A stretch of DNA of 64,000 bases from Pseudoxanthomonas sp. 3HH-4 (GTDB lineage Bacteria; Pseudomonadota; Gammaproteobacteria; Xanthomonadales; Xanthomonadaceae). The stretch covers positions 1-64,000 of the forward strand of contig NZ_VFPB01000007.1 in assembly GCF_006716465.1 (NCBI RefSeq). The letters run 5' to 3'. Below, piece by piece: positions 15,857-28,403 of this stretch (position 1 is the first letter of the stretch; every line of letters begins with the position of its first letter). The notes beneath the pieces were generated by a model that ran no database searches, was not told the origin of the DNA, and worked only from the letters and a program-made list of their open reading frames with translations. The position numbers were made by a program, and so were the translations under genes.

Positions 15857-16615
15857 TCACTGCACCAGGCGGCGGCGGGCCAGCACGAAGAACACGGCGG
15901 TGATAGCGGCCAGTACGGCCACGTGCAGCCCCAGCGGATGCCCCGTGCCCGCGCCGACGGCCTGTTGCGCGATGTGCGCCAGATAATACGCCGGCCACAC
16001 CGGCGCGATGGTCTGCAGCACCGACGGCAGCATCGTGAGCGGCACCCACAGGCCCGACAGGAACGCCATGGGCAGATAGATGAGATTGATCAGCGCAGGA
16101 GCACCGCGTCCGCTGACCAGCGTGCCCAACCACAGGCCGAGCGCGCTGAAGGGCAGCACGCCGACCAGGCAGGTGGTGGCCCACGCGATCCACTGCGTGG
16201 CCGACAGCTGCACGCCGGCCACGCCGGCCGCGAGCGTGGCCAGCAGCGCCAGGATGATCGCGGCGAACAGCAGCGCCATCGCCATCTTCGCGACCAGATA
16301 GGCGCCGGGCGGCATAGGCTGCGCGCGCTTGAGCGTCAGCAGGCCCTGCTCGCGATCCATCGCGACGGTCACGCCGAAACCGAACAGCGCCACGCCGATC
16401 ACCCCGAACACGCCATAGCCCGCCAGCATGTACTGCGCGGCGGCCGGACCGCCCTTGCCACCGAGCAGCACACCGAACAGCAGATAGAACACGGGCGGGA
16501 ACAACAGGCACGGCAATGAGAACGACGGCGTGCGCAGCAGGCGGAGGAATTCGTAGCGCGCTTCGAGCACGTATGCGCGGGCAGAGGAAAACGGAACGGG
16601 AGCGATGGTGTCCAT
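15857..16615 (-). CDS. ABC-2 type transporter permease
   Basis: A 252-residue integral membrane protein with six predicted helices in the ABC-2 pattern: an N-terminal amphipathic stretch (ARYEFLRLLRTPSF), then helices at about 33-50, 60-82, 104-130, 138-162, 170-190 and 228-247. The conserved ALINLIYLPMAFLSGLWVP lies before the fifth. It works with the ATPase encoded immediately upstream as an exporter of a drug, lipid or peptide. ATG 16615 overlaps the TGA of the ATPase gene by one base (TGATG), which decides the start. Confidence 0.88.
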   Translation of the reverse strand: MDTIAPVPFSSARAYVLEARYEFLRLLRTPSFSLPCLLFPPVFYLLFGVLLGGKGGPAAAQYMLAGYGVFGVIGVALFGFGVTVAMDREQGLLTLKRAQPMPPGAYLVAKMAMALLFAAIILALLATLAAGVAGVQLSATQWIAWATTCLVGVLPFSALGLWLGTLVSGRGAPALINLIYLPMAFLSGLWVPLTMLPSVLQTIAPVWPAYYLAHIAQQAVGAGTGHPLGLHVAVLAAITAVFFVLARRRLVQ

Positions 16616-17532
16616 CAAGCGGCTTCCTTCTGTGCGTCGCGGGTCAGGGCAAGGAACGCATCGGCCAGGCCGGCGCGCTGTACTTCCAGATCGGACAGGG
16701 CGGCGTCCTCGGCCAACAGGCGGCGCACGACGGGCTCGGCGGCTTCGGCGACGATCTCCAGCCGCGCCCCATCGCGCTGCGCCAGCTGCACGCCTGGCCA
16801 CCCCTGCACCAGCGCCGCCGGCAGCGCGCTGGTGCAGCGGATGCGGCGCTGGGCCACGTGCGCACGGATCTGCGCGACCGTGCCCTCCGCCACCACGCGG
16901 CCGTGGTTCACCACCACCACGCGGTCTGCCAACGCTTCCGCTTCTTCCAGGTAGTGCGTCGTCAACAGCACCGCGCACCCTTGCGAACGCAGTTCGCGGA
17001 TCGCCTTCCACAGCGTCTGCCGCGCATCGATGTCCAGGCCGGTGGTGGGCTCATCGAGGAACAGCAGCTCGGGCCGGCCGCAGACGGCCAGCGCGAACTG
17101 CACGCGCCGCTGCTGGCCGCCAGAGAGCTGGCCGTAGCGGCGCGCCATCAGGCCGTCGAGTCCGGCCAGCGCGACCAGGTCGGCGACGCTGCGTGGTTGC
17201 GGGTAATAGGCGCGGGTGAGGTCGATCAGCTCGCGGACCTTCAAGGTGTCGGGGACGGCGGCGGCCTGCAACATCACCCCGGCGCGACGGCGTGCTTCCA
17301 GTGCCTGCGGTGGCAGCCCGAACAGCTCGGCCGTGCCGGTATCGGCGCGCTGCAGGCCCAACAGCAGGCTGATCGCGGTGCTCTTGCCCGCCCCGTTCGG
17401 ACCGAGCAGGGCCAGCACCTGCCCGGCCGGCAGCGCCAGGTCCAGGCCATCCAGCGCCAGCGTCTTGCCGTAGTGGTGGCGCACGCCGCGCAGGCGGGCC
17501 AGCGGAGCGGAGATAGAGGATGCCAGGTTCAT
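16615..17532 (-). CDS. ABC transporter ATP-binding protein (NatA/DrrA type)
   Basis: A 305-residue ATPase. Walker A is GPNGAGKS (44-51), the signature LSGGQ (136-140), Walker B LLFLDEP (156-162), and the H-loop LLTTHYLEEAEAL. The C-terminal extension after residue 215 is typical of DrrA-like exporters. It is the first gene of a minus-strand operon: ATPase, permease, DesK-like kinase, DesR-like regulator. Such operons usually respond to membrane fluidity or membrane-active drugs. The divergent MacAB-like operon begins 234 bases upstream. Confidence 0.9.
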   Translation of the reverse strand: MNLASSISAPLARLRGVRHHYGKTLALDGLDLALPAGQVLALLGPNGAGKSTAISLLLGLQRADTGTAELFGLPPQALEARRRAGVMLQAAAVPDTLKVRELIDLTRAYYPQPRSVADLVALAGLDGLMARRYGQLSGGQQRRVQFALAVCGRPELLFLDEPTTGLDIDARQTLWKAIRELRSQGCAVLLTTHYLEEAEALADRVVVVNHGRVVAEGTVAQIRAHVAQRRIRCTSALPAALVQGWPGVQLAQRDGARLEIVAEAAEPVVRRLLAEDAALSDLEVQRAGLADAFLALTRDAQKEAA

Positions 17533-17611
17533 GCGAAGGTCTCGCCGGAGGGTATGGCCATCCTGCCGGCCCGCGTGCGGCGTGATGAGTGCAGTCCCTC
17601 AGGCGAATCAG

Positions 17612-17625
17612 GTGACAGGTGTCAC
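17612..17625. promoter_or_regulatory. Perfect 14-base palindrome between divergent ABC operons
   Basis: GTGACAGGTGTCAC is a perfect inverted repeat (GTGACA-GG-TGTCAC) in the 233-base intergenic region between the minus-strand ABC/two-component operon and the plus-strand MacA-like gene. It lies 80 bases upstream of the former's start and 141 upstream of the latter's. Its size suits a dimeric regulator such as the DesR-like protein encoded in the operon, but no partner can be proven from sequence. Confidence 0.4.
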
Positions 17626-17765
17626 TGGGATGCGTGCGTCCGCTGGGCAACGATGCGCCCCGTGGAAGGCCGAAGACAGCCATCGCCACACGAAGTGACT
17701 TCCGGCAACTAGGCTTCCGGTACTCTTGCTGGTCACACTTTCCCGCATTCACCGTCTGGATACGC

Positions 17766-19007
17766 ATGAATACGTCTGCCGACCTGCTGAAGGAACTCCG
17801 CATCGACCGCAAGGCGCCGCCGCCTGAGCCCACGTCGCGCCGCGGCCTGTGGATCACGCTGGGCGTGGTCGTGGTGCTGCTGGCGCTGGCCGCGGCGGGC
17901 TGGGCGTTCTTCGGGCGCGAGAAGTCGATCGAAGTACGCACCGCGCCCACCGTGGCGATGGGCAACGGTAGCGCTTCCTCGTCCGTGCTGGACGCCTCCG
18001 GCTATGTGGTCGCGCGGCGCATGGCCACGGTGTCGGCCAAGATCACCGGCAAGGTGCGCGAAGTGCTGATCGAGGAAGGCATGAAGGTGGAAGCCGGCCA
18101 GGTCATGGCCACGCTCGACCCCGTCGATGCCGACGCGAGCCGCGCGCTGTCGCAGGCGCAGGTCGAGTCGGCGCGCTCGCAGGTGGCGAACGTACAGGCG
18201 CAGCTGACCGAAGCCGAAGCCAACGCGCGCCGTTTGTCCTCGCTGGTGCAGCAACAGCTGGTCGCCCGCTCGCAGTACGACCAGGCCGTTGCCACGCGCG
18301 ACGCCCTGCGTGCACAGATGCAGGCCGCGCAGCGCAACGTCACCGTGGCCAGCCGCAGCCTGGCGATTTCCGATAACGGCGTGGACAACACCATCGTCCG
18401 CGCGCCGTTCGCCGGCGTGGTGATCGCCAAGGCCGCGCAGCCCGGCGAAATCGTATCGCCGCTGGCCACCGGCGGCTTCACCCGCACCGGCATCGGCACC
18501 ATCGTCGACATGGAATCGCTGGAAGTGGAAGTGGAGGTCAACGAATCCTTCATCGGTCGCGTGCAGCCGAGGATGCCCATCCAGGCAACGCTGAACGCCT
18601 ATCCCGAGTGGCAGATCCCGGGCGAGGTGATCGCCATCATCCCCACCGCCGACCGCAGCAAGGCGACGGTGAAGGTGCGCGTGGCGCTGGGCGTCAAGGA
18701 TCCGCGCATCGTGCCGGACATGGGCGTGCGCGTGAGCTTCCTGGAGGCCGCCACACCACAGCAGGCCGAGCAGCCCAAGGGCGTGCGCGCCCCCGGTGCC
18801 GCGGTGATCGAGCGCGAAGGCGCGCAAGTGGCCTTCGTGGTCGGCGACGACGACACCGTGCAGCAGCGCGCCCTGAAGGTGGCCGGCAAGCTGGGCGACG
18901 ACGTGCACGTCACCGACGGACTGGCCCCGGGCGAGACCGTCGTGCTGGACCCGCCCGCCGAACTGAAGGACGGCGCCAAGGTCGTGCTGGCGGAAGACAC
19001 CGAGTAA
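17766..19007 (+). CDS. Efflux periplasmic adaptor subunit (MacA/HlyD family)
   Basis: A 413-residue membrane-fusion protein. Residues 33-55 form the inner-membrane anchor (GLWITLGVVVVLLALAAAGWAFF). A lipoyl/barrel-sandwich half follows (ISAKITGKVREVLIEEGMKVEAGQVMATLD), a coiled-coil hairpin at about 125-205 (SQAQVESARSQVANVQAQLTEAEANAR), the second lipoyl half (IVRAPFAGVVIAKAAQPGEIV) and beta-barrel domains. It bridges the inner-membrane ABC transporter encoded next to an outer-membrane channel. The ATPase gene follows after 200 bases. ATG 17766 (MNTSADLL) is chosen over longer frames by the position of the anchor. Confidence 0.9.
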   Translation: MNTSADLLKELRIDRKAPPPEPTSRRGLWITLGVVVVLLALAAAGWAFFGREKSIEVRTAPTVAMGNGSASSSVLDASGYVVARRMATVSAKITGKVREVLIEEGMKVEAGQVMATLDPVDADASRALSQAQVESARSQVANVQAQLTEAEANARRLSSLVQQQLVARSQYDQAVATRDALRAQMQAAQRNVTVASRSLAISDNGVDNTIVRAPFAGVVIAKAAQPGEIVSPLATGGFTRTGIGTIVDMESLEVEVEVNESFIGRVQPRMPIQATLNAYPEWQIPGEVIAIIPTADRSKATVKVRVALGVKDPRIVPDMGVRVSFLEAATPQQAEQPKGVRAPGAAVIEREGAQVAFVVGDDDTVQQRALKVAGKLGDDVHVTDGLAPGETVVLDPPAELKDGAKVVLAEDTE

Positions 19008-19207
19008 GTCCGCAAAGCGCTGCGTGAGGATTGCCTCACCGCCGCGAATCACCGAACACCCGGCGCCGCCCCACCGGCGCCTGTCGATCCCGGGCGACGC
19101 CATCCGTCGTCCTGACGGGTGGTCCATGTCCATTGAGGACGGGATTCGCCCTGTTTGAACCGCAGCATCGCCGTTCGCCTTCCCGTCTCCCATCAAGGAT
19201 CCTGCCG

Positions 19208-19900
<693 letters not shown>

Positions 19901-19912
19901 CCGGAGGCGGCC

Positions 19913-21073
19913 ATGAAATATTTCTCGCTGATATGGTCGGCGCTGTTCCGCAGCAAGACGCGGACATTGCTGACCCTGCTCTCGGTGGTAGCGGCTTTCC
20001 TTCTGTTCGGCCTGCTGGACTCGGTGCGCGTGGCGTTCAATTCCGGCGGCAGCGTGGCCGGCGCGGACCGCCTGGTCGTGGCCTCGCGGCTGTCGATCAC
20101 CCAGATGCTGCCATACAGCCTGTCGGCCCGCATCGACGCCACGCCGGGCGTGAAGAAGAGCGCCTACGCCGCCTGGTTCGGTGGCATCTACAAGGATCCC
20201 AAGAACTTCTTCCCCAACTTCTCGGTCGGTCCGGGCTACATGGAGATGTATCCGGAATACATCATCGATCCCGCGCAGCTGAAGGCCTGGGAGGCCGACC
20301 GTACCGGCGCCATCGTCGGCGAGAACCTGGCCAAGCGCTTCGGCTGGAAGGTCGGCGACACCATCCCGCTGCAGGCGACGATCTTCCCGCAGAAGGACGG
20401 CAGCAACGCGTGGCCGCTCACGCTGCGCGGCACGTTCAAGCTCGCCGACAGCAAGCGCAAGGGCGAGGAGAACCAGTTGCTGTTCCACTGGAAGTACTTC
20501 GACGAGGCCAACCAGTACGTCAACGGCCAGATCGGCTGGTACATGGTCAAGCTGGACAACGTGAACCATGCGACGCGCGTGGCCAATGCCATCGATGCGA
20601 TCTCGGCCAACTCGGCGCACGAGACCAAGACCCAGACCGAGCAGGCCTTCAACCAGTCCTTCGCCAAGCAGTTCGCCGACATCGGCCTGATCGTCACCGC
20701 GATCATGGCGGCGGTGTTCTTCACCCTGCTGCTGCTGACCGGCAACACGATGGCACAGGCGGTGCGCGAGCGCGTCCCCGAACTCGCCGTGCTGAAGACG
20801 CTGGGCTTCACCAACGGCACGGTGCTGGTACTGGTGCTGGTGGAATCGGTGCTGCTGATCGTGCTGGGTGGCGTGCTGGGCATGGCGATCGCCTCGGCCA
20901 TCATTCCGGTGGTCAGCGGCGCCAGCAACGGCATGATCGCGCTGCCGACCATCCCGGCGCAGACGTGGGCGGTGGGACTTGGATTGATGGTCGCGATCGG
21001 CTTGATCGTCGGCGCCTTGCCGGCGACCCGCGCGATGCGCCTGAAGATCGTCGATGCATTGGCCGGCCGCTGA
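19913..21073 (+). CDS. FtsX/MacB-family permease, first subunit
   Basis: A 386-residue permease. One N-terminal helix (TLLTLLSVVAAFLLFGLLDSV) is followed by a periplasmic MacB_PCD-like domain to about residue 255 and three C-terminal helices (about 262-285, 305-335, 350-370). The FtsX motif region reads AVRERVPELAVLKTLGFTNGTVL. GGAGGCGGCC precedes ATG 19913. Together with the next gene it would form a heterodimeric channel driven by the upstream ATPase, acting as a mechanotransmission exporter for a macrolide, peptide or lipid; the substrate is not predictable. Confidence 0.9.
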   Translation: MKYFSLIWSALFRSKTRTLLTLLSVVAAFLLFGLLDSVRVAFNSGGSVAGADRLVVASRLSITQMLPYSLSARIDATPGVKKSAYAAWFGGIYKDPKNFFPNFSVGPGYMEMYPEYIIDPAQLKAWEADRTGAIVGENLAKRFGWKVGDTIPLQATIFPQKDGSNAWPLTLRGTFKLADSKRKGEENQLLFHWKYFDEANQYVNGQIGWYMVKLDNVNHATRVANAIDAISANSAHETKTQTEQAFNQSFAKQFADIGLIVTAIMAAVFFTLLLLTGNTMAQAVRERVPELAVLKTLGFTNGTVLVLVLVESVLLIVLGGVLGMAIASAIIPVVSGASNGMIALPTIPAQTWAVGLGLMVAIGLIVGALPATRAMRLKIVDALAGR

Positions 21074-21086
21074 CAGGAGACATGAC

Positions 21087-22397
21087 ATGAAGAAACAATG
21101 GCTGGGTAATCTCATCTCCATCGTGGCGCTGGTCGTCGGACTCGGCGTGTGGATCGTGCTGCCATGGTTCGCGGTGCTGGGCATCGCGGTGGCGCTGGTG
21201 CTGTGGCTGTTCCTCACCCGCAGCGGGCGGTTGTCGCTGGAGGCCGCGAAGATCGGCATCGCCAGCCTGCCGCAGCGCTGGGGCGCGTCCTCGGTGATCG
21301 TGGTCGGCATCGCCGGCGTGGTCGGCGTACTGGTGGCGATGCTGGCGATGGGCGAAGGCTTTTCGGCCACGCTCAAGCAGACCGGTGGTGAAGACACCGC
21401 CATCGTGCTGCGGGGCGGCTCGCAGGCCGAGACCAACTCGGTCATCAGCCGCGACCAGGTGCCGCTGATCTCCACGCTGGCCGGCGTCGCCAAGGGCAAG
21501 GATGGTCGCGCGCTGTTGTCGCCGGAACTGTCGCAGATCGTCAACCTGCCGACGGCCAGCACAGGCGAGGACGCCAACGCGCAGTTCCGTGGCGTCAGCG
21601 AAGCCGCGTGGTCGATCCGCCCGCAGGTGAAGCTGACCGAAGGCCGCAAGTTCAACGTCGGCGTGCGCGAGATCGTGGTCGGCCAGGGCGCGAAGGGCCA
21701 GTATCGCGGCCTTGATGTCGGCAAGACGCTGAAGCTGGGCAACCAGGAATGGACGGTGGTCGGCGTGTTCGCCTCCGGCGACGCGCACGACTCGGAGCTG
21801 TGGACCGACATCGACACCTTGTCGTCGGCGTACGACCGCCGCGCCTACCAGTCGGTCACGGTGCGCACGGAAGGCAAAGCGGGCTTCGATCAGTTCAAGC
21901 AGGCGATGGAGAACGACCCACGCCTGAAACTGGATGTGCTGACCACGCGCGACTACTACACCAAGCAATCGACGGGCCTCAACACGCTGATCAAGGTGCT
22001 CGGTACCGTCATCGGCACCATCATGGCGATCGGCGCGGTGTTCGGCGCGCTCAACACCATGTATGCCGCTGTCGCCGGCCGCGCGCGCGAGATCGCCACG
22101 ATGCGTGCGATCGGCTTCCGCGGCCTGCCGGTGGTGATGGCGGTGATGCTGGAGACGATGTTGCTGGCGCTGCTGGGCGGCCTGCTCGGCGGACTGATCG
22201 CCTGGGTCGTGTTCAACGGCTACAGCGTGGCCACGCTGGGCAGCAACTTCAGCCAGGTGGTATTCCAGTTCAAGGTCACGCCGGAGCTGCTGTGGAGCGG
22301 CCTGAAGTGGGCACTCGGCATCGGCCTGGTCGGCGGGCTGTTCCCGGCACTGCGTGCGGCACGCCTGCCGATCACTCAGGCTCTGCGAGCAATCTGA
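21087..22397 (+). CDS. FtsX/MacB-family permease, second subunit
   Basis: A 436-residue permease with two N-terminal helices (about 8-45), then a third (SSVIVVGIAGVVGVLVAMLAMGEGFS), a MacB_PCD-like periplasmic domain and three C-terminal helices. The FtsX motif is AVAGRAREIATMRAIGFRGLPV. The additional N-terminal helices distinguish it from its partner. The start is ATG 21087 after ACAGGAGACATGAC; an out-of-frame ATG at 21082 is ignored. It is the last gene of the operon, followed by a terminator hairpin. Confidence 0.9.
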   Translation: MKKQWLGNLISIVALVVGLGVWIVLPWFAVLGIAVALVLWLFLTRSGRLSLEAAKIGIASLPQRWGASSVIVVGIAGVVGVLVAMLAMGEGFSATLKQTGGEDTAIVLRGGSQAETNSVISRDQVPLISTLAGVAKGKDGRALLSPELSQIVNLPTASTGEDANAQFRGVSEAAWSIRPQVKLTEGRKFNVGVREIVVGQGAKGQYRGLDVGKTLKLGNQEWTVVGVFASGDAHDSELWTDIDTLSSAYDRRAYQSVTVRTEGKAGFDQFKQAMENDPRLKLDVLTTRDYYTKQSTGLNTLIKVLGTVIGTIMAIGAVFGALNTMYAAVAGRAREIATMRAIGFRGLPVVMAVMLETMLLALLGGLLGGLIAWVVFNGYSVATLGSNFSQVVFQFKVTPELLWSGLKWALGIGLVGGLFPALRAARLPITQALRAI

Positions 22398-22409
22398 TGC
22401 ATGTCGAGG

Positions 22410-22433
22410 GGGTGCCGGCGCAGGCCGGCACCC
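22410..22433. terminator. Hairpin between convergent permease and mocA-like genes
   Basis: GGGTGCCGGC (22410-22419) pairs with GCCGGCACCC (22424-22433) around a four-base loop. It lies in the 39-base gap between convergent stop codons, so it can end transcripts from both sides. There is only a short T tract (TTGT) after it on the plus strand. Confidence 0.7.
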
Positions 22434-22436
22434 TTG

Positions 22437-23042
22437 TCACACCGGCGGATCGAGCCACCCTCGCGACACAGCCACACCCACATCCTCCGGTGTGTCGATG
22501 TCGACACCCAGATCCGGTGCCTCGCAGGCGATGACGTCGGCACCCGCGGCATTCAGCACGTCACGCAAGCCGCGATCTCCCTGCACGGCCAGTGCGGCAC
22601 GCAGCATCTTCGGTGCGACGACAGCAGGAACACCCACGCGGTCGCCGAGACGCGTCGCAGCGGAATTCGACGGCGCTCGACGAGATGCCTCCAGCAGTGC
22701 CTGAAGGTGTGCGGAATCCAGTGCGGGCTGGTCGCAGGTCAGGAGCAGCGTCGCATGAGCATGCGTATCGAGCGAATCCGCGGCGATGCGTACGCTTCCT
22801 GCCAGCCCCTCACTCCATCGCGCGTTGACCAGGCATTCCACAGGCAAGTCGCGCACCGCGACGGCGATGTCGTCCGCGCAGGCCCCCACGATCACCAGCA
22901 CACGCGACGCGCCCGACGCCAACGCAAGCCGCGCCGCACGATGCACCAGCGTCTCGCCATCCCGCGTCAGCAGTTGTTTCGGCCGTCCCAGTCGCGTACT
23001 GCCGCCGGCCGCCAGCACGACTGCCGCATGCGACCCGTTCAT
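22437..23042 (-). CDS. MocA-like molybdenum cofactor nucleotidyltransferase
   Basis: A 201-residue NTP_transf_3 protein of the MocA group, which attaches CMP to molybdopterin to make the cytosine dinucleotide cofactor used by xanthine dehydrogenase-family enzymes. The N-terminal motif VVLAAGGSTRLGRPKQLL binds the nucleotide, and LLLTCDQPAL contains the metal-binding aspartate region; GVDIDTPEDV is the typical C-terminal motif. Its ATG overlaps the stop of the upstream XdhC-like gene by four bases (ATGA). The divergent genes at 24170-26884 encode the probable client. Confidence 0.85.
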   Translation of the reverse strand: MNGSHAAVVLAAGGSTRLGRPKQLLTRDGETLVHRAARLALASGASRVLVIVGACADDIAVAVRDLPVECLVNARWSEGLAGSVRIAADSLDTHAHATLLLTCDQPALDSAHLQALLEASRRAPSNSAATRLGDRVGVPAVVAPKMLRAALAVQGDRGLRDVLNAAGADVIACEAPDLGVDIDTPEDVGVAVSRGWLDPPV

Positions 23043-23998
23043 GCCGGCTCGCCGTGATGCCAGGCCTGCAGTTGCGCAGCGATGCTCAGCGCGATCGCCT
23101 CCGGGCCCTGCCCGCCCAGCTTCAATCCGATCGGCGAACGCAGGCGCGGCGACAGCAGGACTTGCAGATGGGCGGGGATCACCCGAAGCAGATCCTCGCG
23201 ACGCCGTACCGGGCCCAGCAGACCGATGAAGGGAATGGCGGTGTCCGCCAGTGCGGCCAGCGCTTCGCGGTCGTGTTCGAAGTGATGGTGCATCACCAGT
23301 GCGGCATCCGGCACTGGCCGCAGGCTGCGCAATGCGTCCTCGGGGCCCTGCATCAGCCATGCATCGGCGATCTCCCCGGCGGGAATCCAGCGCGCGCGCC
23401 GTTCCACCACGGTGACATGCCAGCCAAGCTGGCGCAGCCACGCCACCAGCATCCGTGTTTCGGGACCGGCACCGAAGATCACCGCACGTGGTGGTGGTGG
23501 CACCGTCACTTCGCCGGCGATGTCCCCCGTGGGGGATGCGGCGACGGGAAGTACCCACGTCCGCTCCATGTCACCAGTGCACGCGGACACGCCACCTTCG
23601 GCGTTGAGCCGCAACGACAACGCACCCGCGCCCTGCCACCACGCCTGCACCAGCTGCGACCAACCCGGTAGCCGGTCCAGCGGCAGCAGCGCCAGGCGCA
23701 GCCGCCCGCGGCACCCGACCGCCGAGCCCGCGAACAGGTCCTCGTCGTCGCGCGTGTCGATCTCCATCGCGTCGAGGTGCCCATCGGCCACCGCATGCCG
23801 CGCGCGACGCGCGATTTCCGGCTCCAGGCAACCGCCGCTCAGCCAGCCGGTCTGCGTGTCATCAGAAGCGAACACGGCCATCGCCCCCTGCCGCACATAG
23901 GTCGAGCCTTCGGTGGCGACGACGATGACCAGCGCGCTGCCGTCGCCTTCATCACTGGCGCGCGCGGAGACTTCCAGCGGATGGCGATGGACCGACAT
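23039..23998 (-). CDS. XdhC/CoxI-family cofactor insertion protein
   Basis: A 319-residue member of the XdhC family, which receives the molybdenum cofactor, helps its sulfuration and inserts it into molybdenum hydroxylases. The N-terminal XdhC_CoxI domain has the pattern [20 protein letters not shown]...GWLSGGCLE; the C-terminal Rossmann part has [20 protein letters not shown] 23998 ([10 protein letters not shown]) is the best start by alignment of the domain, though no ribosome site is visible and upstream GTG codons exist. It is co-transcribed with the MocA-like gene and divergent from the hydroxylase genes 172 bases away. Confidence 0.85.
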   Translation of the reverse strand: MSVHRHPLEVSARASDEGDGSALVIVVATEGSTYVRQGAMAVFASDDTQTGWLSGGCLEPEIARRARHAVADGHLDAMEIDTRDDEDLFAGSAVGCRGRLRLALLPLDRLPGWSQLVQAWWQGAGALSLRLNAEGGVSACTGDMERTWVLPVAASPTGDIAGEVTVPPPPRAVIFGAGPETRMLVAWLRQLGWHVTVVERRARWIPAGEIADAWLMQGPEDALRSLRPVPDAALVMHHHFEHDREALAALADTAIPFIGLLGPVRRREDLLRVIPAHLQVLLSPRLRSPIGLKLGGQGPEAIALSIAAQLQAWHHGEPA

Positions 23999-24169
23999 GC
24001 GCACCACGATGGCGCAAGCACCCGGCAGAAGGCAACGGTCTGCAGTCCCTCGGGAACATCGGGCAAGCATGGCGCAGGATCGTGCAAGCCGTGGCCTCCG
24101 CTTCCACTGGCACGCTACAGGGCCACGGAGTATCGTCATCCGGCCCCAAGCCGCCGCCAGGGAGACACC

Positions 24170-24625
24170 ATGAAGTTGAACGTCAACGGTTCCGAGCGCG
24201 ACATCGATGCGCCGGACGACATGCCGCTGTTGTGGGTCCTGCGCGACCTGATGGGATTGACGGGCACCAAGTTCGGTTGCGGCATCGCCCAATGCGGTGC
24301 CTGCACCGTGCACGTCGATGGTTCGCCGTTGCGCGCCTGCGTCACACCCGCCTCCGCTGTCGCCGGCAAGAAGATCACCACCATCGAAGGCCTGTCGGCC
24401 GACGGCTCGCATCCGGTGCAGAAGGCGTGGGCGGAGCTTGACGTGGTGCAGTGCGGTTACTGCCAGTCCGGGCAGATCATGTCGGCGGTCGCATTGCTGG
24501 CCGTGGTGCCCACGCCGACCGACAGCGACATCGACCACGCGCTCTCCGGCAACCTATGCCGCTGCGGTACGTACCAGCGCATCCGCGCTGCCGTGCACCG
24601 CGCCGCGGAAATCGGTAAAGCCTGA
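24170..24625 (+). CDS. [2Fe-2S] subunit of a molybdenum hydroxylase (IorA/CoxS type)
   Basis: A 151-residue iron-sulfur protein that passes electrons from the molybdenum centre. The plant-ferredoxin-type cluster is bound by C37, C42, C45 ([10 protein letters not shown]) and C57; the second cluster domain has C95 and C98 (QCGYCQSGQ), C130 and C132 (LCRCGTY). It resembles the small subunit of isoquinoline 1-oxidoreductase and related periplasmic aldehyde dehydrogenases. AGGGAGACACC precedes ATG 24170. It has no signal peptide, so it would reach the periplasm by riding with the Tat-exported large subunit encoded next. Confidence 0.9.
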   Translation: MKLNVNGSERDIDAPDDMPLLWVLRDLMGLTGTKFGCGIAQCGACTVHVDGSPLRACVTPASAVAGKKITTIEGLSADGSHPVQKAWAELDVVQCGYCQSGQIMSAVALLAVVPTPTDSDIDHALSGNLCRCGTYQRIRAAVHRAAEIGKA

Positions 24626-24688
24626 TTCCACGCCGCCACGGCATGCGATGCCGTGGTTCCGATCCGATGTTCGACGGAGGTCGTGTCC

Positions 24689-26884
<2,196 letters not shown>

Positions 26885-26894
26885 GGAGACCGCC

Positions 26895-27482
26895 ATGCGC
26901 ATCGCACTGATGTCCCTGACCGTACTCCTGCTCACCGCCTGCGGCCCGCGCGTCAGCGAGGAACAGAAAGCGCAGGCGCTGACCGCCTTCGCAACGGTGG
27001 AGAAAGTGTTCCAGCATCCCCGCTGCAGCAATTGCCATATCCCCGGCGACCAACCGCTGCAGTTCGATGCGCAGACGCCGCATGCGATGAATGTGGCGCG
27101 GGGTCCCGACGGCAAGGGCGCGCCCGGCCTGCCCTGTTCCACCTGCCATGCCGAACAGAACGCGCCCGCCAGCTATGGCCCGCACGCGCCACCAGGCGCG
27201 CCGCACTGGCAGCTGCCGCCTCCCGACCACAAGATGGCGTGGATCGGCCTGCCCGCCGATCAGCTGTGCGAAATGATCCAGGACAAGAAGCGCAACGGTG
27301 GCCGCGACTTCGACGCGCTGGTCAAGCACGTCGCGGAAGACAAGCTGGTGCTGTGGGGCTGGAATCCCGGCGGCGAACGCGTACCCGTACCGGTGCCGCA
27401 CGACCAGTTCGTCGCTGCGTTCAAGACGTGGACGGCCGCGGGCGGACCCTGCCCCGCGCCGGCGGCAACGACGTCCGGCTGA
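26895..27482 (+). CDS. Diheme cytochrome-like lipoprotein
   Basis: A 195-residue exported protein with lipobox LLTAC (lipidated C16) and two heme c-binding motifs, CSNCH (44-48) and CSTCH (81-85). It begins ten bases after the large-subunit gene. By analogy to other periplasmic molybdenum hydroxylases with cytochrome partners, it probably takes electrons from the iron-sulfur subunit and passes them to the respiratory chain. There is no fused cytochrome subunit elsewhere in the module. Its stop codon directly abuts the convergent stop of rarD (27482/27483). Confidence 0.85.
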   Translation: MRIALMSLTVLLLTACGPRVSEEQKAQALTAFATVEKVFQHPRCSNCHIPGDQPLQFDAQTPHAMNVARGPDGKGAPGLPCSTCHAEQNAPASYGPHAPPGAPHWQLPPPDHKMAWIGLPADQLCEMIQDKKRNGGRDFDALVKHVAEDKLVLWGWNPGGERVPVPVPHDQFVAAFKTWTAAGGPCPAPAATTSG

Positions 27483-28403
27483 CTAACGCCGGACAGGCGT
27501 CGCCGCGAGCGCGTCGCGGCGGCGCGCACGCCATAGCCCATCGCTGGCGAAGATCAGCAGCCCGGTCCAGATGGCGGCAAACCCGATCGCGCGCTCGATC
27601 CCGAAGGCTTCCCGGAACACCAGCACGCCGATCAGGAACTGGATGCTCGGCGCGATGTACTGCAACAGGCCCACCACCGACAACGGAATGCGCCGCACGC
27701 CGTAGGCGAAACCGATCAGCGGCACCGCCGTCACCACGCCGCCGAATACCAGCAGCAGGTCGTTCTTCCAGCCATAGCCACTGACGAAACCGCCGCCGTG
27801 GCCGAACTCGCCCCACACGACGTACGCCAGCGCAGGCAGGAACAGGTACAGGCTCTCCACGCCCAGCCCGGCCACCGGATCCACCGCGACCAGCTTGCGC
27901 ACCAGCCCGTACAGGGCGAACGAGAATGCCAGGCCCAGCGCGATCCACGGTGGCGAGCCCGCCTGCAGCGTCAGCCAGGCCACGCCGCCCAGGGCGAAGC
28001 CCACCGCGACCCATTGCGCAGGCGTCAGGCGCTCGCGCAGCACCAGCACGCCCAACACCACGTTGATCAGCGGATTGATGAAGTAACCCAGGCTGGTTTC
28101 CACCACGTGACCCGCGTTGACCGCCCAGATGTAGAGGCCCCAGTTGAAGGCAATCAGCAGGCTGCTGACACCCAGCCACTGCACGGCGCGTGGTTGCGCA
28201 CGCACCTGCCCCCACCAGCCGCGTCCGTTCTTCAGCAGCAGCCAACCGATCACCAGGACGGCGCTCCACACGATGCGGTGCGCGATGATCTGGAACGATG
28301 GCACCGCCTTGAGCAGATGCCAGTACAGCGGCACCACGCCCCATATCAGAAACGTGCCGGCGGTAATCGCCAGCCCTTTGCGGTCGATGGGTGCCGCACT
28401 CAT
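27483..28403 (-). CDS. rarD: EamA family transporter RarD
   Basis: A 306-residue drug/metabolite transporter with ten membrane helices in two EamA repeats. The RarD features KGLAITAGTFLIWGVVPLYWHLLK, the early RIVWSAVL, FNWGLYIWAVNAGHVVETSLGYFINPL and LLQYIAPSIQFLIGV are all present; the family is known as chloramphenicol-sensitive protein RarD, with no firm substrate. The start overlaps the stop of the upstream EamA gene by four bases (ATGA), so the two transporters are co-translated. There is no intergenic space to the convergent cytochrome gene. Confidence 0.92.
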   Translation of the reverse strand: MSAAPIDRKGLAITAGTFLIWGVVPLYWHLLKAVPSFQIIAHRIVWSAVLVIGWLLLKNGRGWWGQVRAQPRAVQWLGVSSLLIAFNWGLYIWAVNAGHVVETSLGYFINPLINVVLGVLVLRERLTPAQWVAVGFALGGVAWLTLQAGSPPWIALGLAFSFALYGLVRKLVAVDPVAGLGVESLYLFLPALAYVVWGEFGHGGGFVSGYGWKNDLLLVFGGVVTAVPLIGFAYGVRRIPLSVVGLLQYIAPSIQFLIGVLVFREAFGIERAIGFAAIWTGLLIFASDGLWRARRRDALAATPVRR

